DNA of 18,123 bases from an uncultured Saprospiraceae bacterium (GTDB lineage: Bacteria; Bacteroidota; Bacteroidia; Chitinophagales; Saprospiraceae), in assembly GCA_905479665.1 (NCBI GenBank), contig CAJQNM010000458.1, positions 1 through 18,123 on the forward strand. Direction: 5' to 3'. Below the pieces are notes generated by a model. That model was not told the origin of the DNA, did not search any database, and saw only the letters and a list, made by a program, of their open reading frames with translations. This document shows, piece after piece, positions 8,093 to 14,390 of this stretch. Numbering within the stretch: position 1 is the first letter of the stretch; every line of letters starts with the position of its first letter. A program made the translations under genes and the position numbers.

Positions 8093-9604
8093 TCACGTTG
8101 TGGTCGGGGGAATAATTATTGTTTGAATAGCTTGGGCACTGACCGTGACCTGGCTTGATCTATCGTGCAACGAAAGGGCAAGTGACTTTGCTCTATTTCC
8201 TTCATTGAGAATAACGATGGCGATAGAGCCATCCGGATTTTGAGCAGCCGTGACTTGAAGATCTTGATCGGTCTGCTTGTGCCCAATTCGTTGCGCTCCT
8301 GGCCTGATATATTTGCTAAAATGAGCGAGCGTATAGTAGATCGGTGTTAAATAGACTTCGTCGCTTGCAGGATCGACAATGATTGGTGCAACACACCAGT
8401 TTTCAAACCAATTGGGCCCTCCCTTCCGATCAAGCACCATGTTCCAGTCAATCCATCCATCAACCCAGTTGTTGAGACAGCCAATAATATCTCTGGCGTA
8501 CCGATATACAGGTACATACTTTGGATGCAAATGTTTGTCTTTTTCAGGTGCCCAGTCCCAGCCCCAATCTGTACCCTCCTTTGACCAGTACCAATCATCG
8601 TCTCTCCATTTTGGAACTTCTGCGTCGACACAAGCCTCGGTTTGGATCAAATGCTTATCCGGAGCCTTGGTATGAGCGTATTGCAATGCATCAGCAAAGA
8701 TCTCGAAAGTACTTGCATACCAATGCACCGCAGTGCCGGCAAAATATTTCGCGCTGGCGTCATTCTTAAACATCTCATCAACCCATTCATTCAGATGCTC
8801 CCGATTTTGATCATAGCCTAAAATTTTAACGTGATTCTTTCCGGTTGTTTCAAGTTTAGGGCCAAGGTGGTTTTGGACAAACGCCGTCATTTCACTTGGG
8901 GAATAGTGCATGCTTTCCCAATTATTGTCATTTCCCAGAGGCTCATTTTCGACGGTTAGTCCCCATATGTCTATCCCCTCAGATTTATAGGCATCGATGT
9001 ATTTGGAGAAGAAGAGTGCCCACGTATCATAATATTCTGGCAGTAATTTGCCTCCACGCCAATCATCATTGTCTTTCATCCATGGTGGTGCAGTCCAGGG
9101 TGAGGCTACAATGTTAAACCCGTCTGCTGAGATTTTCATGGCATCTTTGATCATTGGAATGATGTCAGCTCGATCCTCATCAATCGTAAAATGGTCAAGT
9201 TCTCTATCGCCAGCTACCGGTGCATATGAATAGTTGGAAAGAGAAAAGTCACAGGAATTTATGTGCGTACGAGTCAAGGAGTACCTGGCACCACTGTTGC
9301 CAAAATACGCCTCCAGTACTTTACTCCGATTCTCGTCGCCAAGTTGGTTTAGCAGATATGCGGAAGCCTCTGTAAATGATCCGCCAAAGCCAGTAATTGT
9401 CTGGTATTTTTCCTCTGGAATGATTGCTAGTTCAGTAGCATTGGCTTCGGTTTTAAATTCATTTATTCTAGTCAGCTGATGCCCCGCTTGCGAAGTCTCA
9501 TAAACCTGGATTTCTAATGCATCTTTGGCAGAACAAGAAATAAGCATGATCAAGAAAATTAGCCCGGCGCTTTTACAATGCATTGTTTTTATTATAGTGC
9601 TCAT
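8093..9604 (-). CDS. GH30-family lipoprotein, probable beta-1,6-glucanase or beta-glucosidase
   Basis: A 503-residue secreted lipoprotein. The signal peptide ends in a lipobox with Cys24 (LISC). The mature protein shows the GH30 pattern: YQTITGFGGSFTEAS at 67-81, the acid/base Glu221 in TVENEP, the nucleophile Glu323 in QTEACVD, and a DGWIDWNMVLD...GGPNW block at 382-399 typical of glucosylceramidase-like GH30 (subfamilies 1 and 3). Such enzymes cleave beta-1,6-glucosidic bonds, and in laminarin-degrading Bacteroidota a GH30 removes beta-1,6-linked glucose branches. That is the likely job here given the two GH17 neighbours; endo-acting beta-1,6-glucanase activity is the main alternative. Met8 is a possible alternative start. 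The gene begins 5 bp after the GH17 lipoprotein gene ends. Confidence 0.9.
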   Translation of the reverse strand: MSTIIKTMHCKSAGLIFLIMLISCSAKDALEIQVYETSQAGHQLTRINEFKTEANATELAIIPEEKYQTITGFGGSFTEASAYLLNQLGDENRSKVLEAYFGNSGARYSLTRTHINSCDFSLSNYSYAPVAGDRELDHFTIDEDRADIIPMIKDAMKISADGFNIVASPWTAPPWMKDNDDWRGGKLLPEYYDTWALFFSKYIDAYKSEGIDIWGLTVENEPLGNDNNWESMHYSPSEMTAFVQNHLGPKLETTGKNHVKILGYDQNREHLNEWVDEMFKNDASAKYFAGTAVHWYASTFEIFADALQYAHTKAPDKHLIQTEACVDAEVPKWRDDDWYWSKEGTDWGWDWAPEKDKHLHPKYVPVYRYARDIIGCLNNWVDGWIDWNMVLDRKGGPNWFENWCVAPIIVDPASDEVYLTPIYYTLAHFSKYIRPGAQRIGHKQTDQDLQVTAAQNPDGSIAIVILNEGNRAKSLALSLHDRSSQVTVSAQAIQTIIIPPTTT

Positions 9605-9609
9605 GGTAA

Positions 9610-10932
9610 TTATAGAGTTTGATTTATTTTCAGTTGGGGAGGAGACTCCGCGGAGTTAAGAAGTGATTCCAAGTTGCCCTCAAATGTTTTTGAAATGGGA
9701 TTGATTCTCTCTAGGCCATTAAATACGCCCTGATCGACTAAGCTCCATAGCGCATATTTAGCTTTGCCATCGATCGTGAAAAGCCCGAAGTGATTTTCTG
9801 ATCCACCTGGATTTGCTGCATCCTTCCAGGATTCATCAAAAGCTTCGAAATAAAAGCAGGAAATCCCTTCTTTATTGGACCAATCACGCACTAAGTGATA
9901 ATACATGGCTTGCTTGTATTCGTCAGTAGCTCTTGAACCATCACGACCATAATGACTGTTGGAGTGGCTGGCGCAACCTGTCTCGCCAATGTGCACGGGT
10001 TTATTTTGACCTACACGATGCATATAGTCCACAGTTTGTTGATATTGAGTGCGAGCATAGTCCAAAGTACGATTCATCGCCAACGCTATTTGTTCCTTCT
10101 TCGACAGACTAGACTCATCCGATGTGATTCCCCAGAAAGCCGGGTTGTAGTGCGTATCATGCATTGGATATGTATGCATGGAGATATAATCCACAGCCTC
10201 AATTAAATCGGTGAGGTCTTCTACATGGTACTCGTCGCCACCTCCGCCCCAGGAAGCAAAATTGTCAGAGCTGGTAATCCATAGATCCTTGCTCAAAGAT
10301 CCTGATTGTTTTAATGCCTGCAAGTGATTTACCCAGCGTAAAATTACGCCTGGTTGCACGTAGTAGCTTGCTGCCCACTTGACCATCGCCTCATTGCCTA
10401 CCGCGATTACTTTCACAATATCTGGGTATATCTGAGAGAGCTCAACTGCCCGCTCGATCTCTTTTTGATTGGCTGCACTATCCTCACGTTCGTGGTTTGG
10501 GTGATCGGTAAATGCATGCTCGCAATCGATCCATACTCCCAACATAACATACATCTCAAAGTCAGGATCTTTTTGCTTTATCTCATGGATGGCTTTCAAT
10601 ACATTGGCGGCATGTGGCTTATGAAGCTTGTAGGTGCGTAAGATCCTGACCCCCATCGCAGACATGATCGTGAGGTCTTCCTTAAGCTCATCTAGCGTAG
10701 GTTCTATAGAATGGTCTGTGTTTCGATAGCCTCCATATGAAATGGCCTGGTATTGAGGGTTTCCTAGAATTTCTGAGGCAGTTGGCATATTCTCTTTATT
10801 AGGACTTGGTACACTTTTTTTTGATTCGCTGCCAGAGCAAGCGATAAGCAAGCAAAGGGAGAGAAGTAATAAAATATTAGTTGAGAAAATGGATAGCATC
10901 GTGCTTAATTTATTGGATCCTTTATTTCTCAT
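9610..10932 (-). CDS. GH17-family lipoprotein, beta-1,3-glucanase
   Basis: A 440-residue lipoprotein. A hydrophobic signal segment ends in a lipobox with Cys32 (LLIAC), followed by a Ser/Lys/Pro-rich spacer to about residue 50. The catalytic domain starts near SYGGYR (65-70) and contains the GH17 proton donor Glu181 (AVGNEAM) and nucleophile Glu317 (HIGETGC). The C-terminal F-D-E-S-W-K motif recalls the short GH17 at 5481-6365, but the two differ in length and in cell location. As an anchored enzyme it would cut beta-1,3-glucan at the surface or in the periplasm. Its ATG overlaps the TGA of the phosphorylase gene (ATGA at 10929-10932), so translation is probably coupled. Inserted loops such as the one around 137-155 may shape specificity for short or branched chains. 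Confidence 0.88.
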   Translation of the reverse strand: MRNKGSNKLSTMLSIFSTNILLLLSLCLLIACSGSESKKSVPSPNKENMPTASEILGNPQYQAISYGGYRNTDHSIEPTLDELKEDLTIMSAMGVRILRTYKLHKPHAANVLKAIHEIKQKDPDFEMYVMLGVWIDCEHAFTDHPNHEREDSAANQKEIERAVELSQIYPDIVKVIAVGNEAMVKWAASYYVQPGVILRWVNHLQALKQSGSLSKDLWITSSDNFASWGGGGDEYHVEDLTDLIEAVDYISMHTYPMHDTHYNPAFWGITSDESSLSKKEQIALAMNRTLDYARTQYQQTVDYMHRVGQNKPVHIGETGCASHSNSHYGRDGSRATDEYKQAMYYHLVRDWSNKEGISCFYFEAFDESWKDAANPGGSENHFGLFTIDGKAKYALWSLVDQGVFNGLERINPISKTFEGNLESLLNSAESPPQLKINQTL

Positions 10933-13900
10933 GGGTGTGCTATATTTATTGCGACCACAACTTGACTCACCTTTCCCGAACGCTGAAATACCTGTGCACT
11001 AAGATCTGTATCGAAGTGCTGCTCATTTAGGTGTACTACATTCCCATCACTCAGCGTGGCCTGCAGGCGATTGTCATCCGAAAGCGTGTAGACAATGGGT
11101 ACTTGGCACAACGTGAAGGCCAGGGAGTGCTCCGGTAATTGCAGTTGTTTGTCCTTACCGTGAATATCGATGTACTTGAAAGTAGAGGGTGCATCAATAA
11201 ATTCTTCTCTTTTTAGAATGGTGGGATGGAAATGTATTTTACCATCGGCAATAATAATCCCGAGTTCGCCAAATCGACTGAGAATATCTTCCTTTACTTG
11301 TCCAGTCATTCCAGGTTGCTGAGCTCCTTTTCCGGCCGGCGTATGCGAATATGCATCTGTCGGAAATGCGCCATAGATTTCAGGAGATTTATGGACCCCG
11401 ATGCCTGCATTAATTTCATGAAAATGTGTGATTAATCTTGATTTGTACTCCTTATCAGTAGTTCTTGTAGAGGACTTGTGTATGCACTCCTCAACGGACA
11501 GTAGAAGTTTTGAGACCATATGCCAGTATATTGACCCCAGACCTTCATATCCATAAAATGTTCCAGACCTACCAGTGAAGGACTTGTGGTCGAAGACCTC
11601 TTCATATATTTCCTCCAATAAACCTCTCTCTTTCCTAGCCAGGTCATGATGCTCGCCATCTGCGAGCTTATCGAGTGATTTACGTAGTTCGGAGACATTC
11701 CTAAAATTGGCATTGAAGTGGCAGAGACCATTGACGTCTTGTTCAATTATTTCAGTATTTCCTTCCTCTCGCAGGTGAGTAAGTAGCTGAGATGAATGCA
11801 CTTGCTCGACAGTGACAATATTTTTATTTAAGAAGCCTGGCAGCTGCTTATTCGGATATAATAAATAGCTCTGTTGGTTTGATCGATAGAGTGTACTAGA
11901 GCGTAGAGCGTCTAGCGTCGAGAGAGCTTGCTTGGTAGAAAGATGACCGGAGCTTAGCACCGCAACTTGTCCCTCTAGCATTGGGTCTAGTCGCTTAATG
12001 GTTATTTTAGAATCATTTGCGACGGACATTAAATTGTAGGAGTGATAGAGACCATCACTGCGCTTATTGGCATCGATGGTATGTTGCGTATACGGTTGGA
12101 GCAAATTGACAAACTCTATCAGCATAGTATATGACACCCTGACTTTATCTTCTCCGAAGGAATTGGTATACAGACTCTCACGATAGTGGGATCCAGCTTT
12201 TCCCAGTGCATCGAGAATGTCTTTTCTGCGCTCGTCAGTGATTTTTGTATCAAGCAAGTGCCGATGTGATGACAAGGTATCTATCGTGCTAGATAGCCAA
12301 CTAGAGGTTTCTGTAGATAAGGAAAAATGGGAGAGATTGGGGTCAAGGATGTCAATGAGAAACGATAAGAAACGATTTAGATAGCATAGGGTAACCATAG
12401 AAACTCCATTGCCAACCAGAGCATTATTTGCATCATTCCATTCAGGGCGTTGCGTATTCATCCATATGCCCCCCTCGGGAATAAAATTGGAAACTTTGGC
12501 CAAGATCGTGATCAGGATTTTTTCAATAAAATTGACACGTATGATTGATCCACTTTGATTGGTTAGAAGCGCACCGTCTGATCCGAGATCCGCCATTTTT
12601 TGTCGAATGTTTAGATCGGAGTCATGATCAAAATCGACTGTGTTTTTGGGATCTACCAGTAATTCTTGGTATGATTTTATACGATATGGAACATGTGAAA
12701 AGACAAAAATATCCTGATCGAAATAGCTCTCTAATTTACCTGGATAGTGATCTTCCGCATGTTCGAGCAATTTTAGTAAATAAATGAGTTGATGATCTCC
12801 CCAGTATCCAATGTAGGCCCATGGATCATCCGGCTCAATAATTTCCCAATCAATGCCGCCCTTGGTTATTCGATATGGATTGTATCCATCTGCCGTGGAA
12901 GCATTTAGAAATTTAAATAGTATGCCATCAACAAATTCGGGATAAGATCGGAGCAGTGCTTCCCAATTTTGAAAAATGTCTCGCCAGTTTCCTTCAAAGT
13001 CCAAAATTTTGGCTCCATCGTTTTCTCTCTGCGTATTTATAGAAAATCTGTTCCATGGTCGACTGGGATCACCGTGCCTCCTACTGAATCGCAATGGTAA
13101 ATATTCATATAGAAGTCTTTTGAGATCTGGGTCGTCAGTGAGTGCGCACTGCGCCTGCAAATCTTGCAACGGGAAAGTGGGTGGCAGAGATGCAATGGGA
13201 TCCTGATTTAGCCCTTGATTGGCTTGTGTCAGGTACGAAGAGAGGTCCGATTTGTGTATCAAATAGTTCTGATCAAATATGCCCCCTCGCATGATGTTAA
13301 ACAGACAATTTGAAAAATGGCGAGCATCTTTTAGTACTTCGCTTGTCCGTTGCAGGCCATCGGCAGCAGCTACCATTTTCGACAACCTTTGATTGCTTAC
13401 TTCAATATCTTCTTCGATGCTAGATACGATGTCTTGATTCTGTCCTAGCATCGCAATGATAGAGGCGACGGATGTATGGGTTTTATTTACGTCGGCAGTA
13501 ATCAGCCATTGATGATCCGAATGAGCCTCAAGTCTCACTGTACTAGATACAAAGTAAGCTCCCTTTTCAGCTTTAATATCGGATTCCGGTGATAGGAGTA
13601 GGCTATTTCGAAAGTTATTTAATTGCAGTGATGAGAGGAGATGAATTGAATCAGGAAGACCAGCAGACCAGCAGATATTTGCCTTGAGGGCTTCGCTGGG
13701 TTCTGCTTTGTCCACAATAATCGCACTCAGTGCATAAATGCCCACTCCGGATGGCATGGCAAGCTCCGATCGCTTATAGGCATCAACGAGATTGCTTGCA
13801 CCTTGCTGCAATCCACTATCCACGCAGGCTGGCAATATGTTTTGGAGCCCATCTAAAACATCAATAGATATGGATGCATTCCCTTGATTTAAAAGTGTGG

Positions 13901-14285
13901 ATTTACGAATGAATCCATACTTATCGCTTGTCGACCATTGATATCGAAACAATACCTTAAGGCTATGATTTACCTCTTCAAAAATGATTTTACTACCTGC
14001 GACATTTTTATAGAGATGCCTACTAATCTTGTATCTCCCTTCCTGGCGAGTGGAAAACGGTTCCCAGAGAAATGATGTGTCCTCCCGGTGTAGTCGGAAA
14101 ATGGATTTACTTCCTGTGAATTCTGCAGACTCTGTGATTTTGTCGTCGGTGTAGTAAGGAAAGAGTGCACTGTCTGCATCTTTTCTTCCTGCTGAAAGTC
14201 CGCCATTGCTGGAAATAAACATCCAGTGATTGGTGGAGCTGACGATGGTCATGAAAAAAGGACGCAGCGCACCCATATCATGCAT
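10929..14285 (-). CDS. GH94-like inverting phosphorylase, probable beta-1,3-glucan (oligosaccharide) phosphorylase, GH149/GH161 type
   Basis: A 1118-residue protein with no export signal, so cytoplasmic. Its length fits GH149/GH161 beta-1,3-glucan phosphorylases (about 1100 residues) rather than GH94 cellobiose phosphorylases (about 800). An N-terminal beta-rich region carries SSNGGLSAGR and FPYYTDDKI; the middle has GDPSRPW, GNWRDIFQNWEALL and PWAYIGYWGD, as expected for an (alpha/alpha)6 barrel; PEWNDANNALVG (614-625) matches the GH94-clan W-N-D motif, with Asp618 the likely general acid. MTGQVKED (993-1000) lies in the C-terminal region. Reaction expected: phosphorolysis from the non-reducing end to alpha-glucose 1-phosphate. 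Substrate is inferred from the GH17/GH30 context; I cannot choose between GH149, GH161 or an unnamed sister clade. The ATG at 14285 has GGAGAGG 11 bases upstream, but the frame is open and protein-like for 35 more codons, so the start is uncertain. Confidence 0.78.
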   Translation of the reverse strand: MHDMGALRPFFMTIVSSTNHWMFISSNGGLSAGRKDADSALFPYYTDDKITESAEFTGSKSIFRLHREDTSFLWEPFSTRQEGRYKISRHLYKNVAGSKIIFEEVNHSLKVLFRYQWSTSDKYGFIRKSTLLNQGNASISIDVLDGLQNILPACVDSGLQQGASNLVDAYKRSELAMPSGVGIYALSAIIVDKAEPSEALKANICWSAGLPDSIHLLSSLQLNNFRNSLLLSPESDIKAEKGAYFVSSTVRLEAHSDHQWLITADVNKTHTSVASIIAMLGQNQDIVSSIEEDIEVSNQRLSKMVAAADGLQRTSEVLKDARHFSNCLFNIMRGGIFDQNYLIHKSDLSSYLTQANQGLNQDPIASLPPTFPLQDLQAQCALTDDPDLKRLLYEYLPLRFSRRHGDPSRPWNRFSINTQRENDGAKILDFEGNWRDIFQNWEALLRSYPEFVDGILFKFLNASTADGYNPYRITKGGIDWEIIEPDDPWAYIGYWGDHQLIYLLKLLEHAEDHYPGKLESYFDQDIFVFSHVPYRIKSYQELLVDPKNTVDFDHDSDLNIRQKMADLGSDGALLTNQSGSIIRVNFIEKILITILAKVSNFIPEGGIWMNTQRPEWNDANNALVGNGVSMVTLCYLNRFLSFLIDILDPNLSHFSLSTETSSWLSSTIDTLSSHRHLLDTKITDERRKDILDALGKAGSHYRESLYTNSFGEDKVRVSYTMLIEFVNLLQPYTQHTIDANKRSDGLYHSYNLMSVANDSKITIKRLDPMLEGQVAVLSSGHLSTKQALSTLDALRSSTLYRSNQQSYLLYPNKQLPGFLNKNIVTVEQVHSSQLLTHLREEGNTEIIEQDVNGLCHFNANFRNVSELRKSLDKLADGEHHDLARKERGLLEEIYEEVFDHKSFTGRSGTFYGYEGLGSIYWHMVSKLLLSVEECIHKSSTRTTDKEYKSRLITHFHEINAGIGVHKSPEIYGAFPTDAYSHTPAGKGAQQPGMTGQVKEDILSRFGELGIIIADGKIHFHPTILKREEFIDAPSTFKYIDIHGKDKQLQLPEHSLAFTLCQVPIVYTLSDDNRLQATLSDGNVVHLNEQHFDTDLSAQVFQRSGKVSQVVVAINIAHP

Positions 14286-14390
14286 CTTGAAAAATGCCTC
14301 TCCTTTTATTTTAATGATCTCGATTTGTTTCCTTACATACTTTTCTCTCGCACGCCGAAACTCAGCGACTACTGCTTGTAGAAATAGAAA
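14286..14390 (-). other. Open, protein-like extension upstream of the annotated phosphorylase start
   Basis: The phosphorylase frame stays open for 35 codons upstream of the ATG at 14285, back to a TAA at 14391-14393 inside the end of the binding-protein gene. The translation is charged and helical (for example EFRRAREKYVRKQ, then IKGEAFF joining MHDMGALRPFF), as expected for a real N-terminus. It contains no ATG, GTG or TTG. An ATG at 14336-14338 lies in another frame and meets a TAA at once; a single missing base just after it would put it in frame. Possible explanations are a rare start codon, frameshifting out of the upstream gene, a recent deletion, or a sequencing error. Confidence 0.45.

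Noticed and set aside
10929..14285. Standard GH94 cellobiose phosphorylase
   Set aside because: The protein is about 300 residues longer and its motifs and GH17/GH30 neighbours fit a beta-1,3-glucan phosphorylase better.
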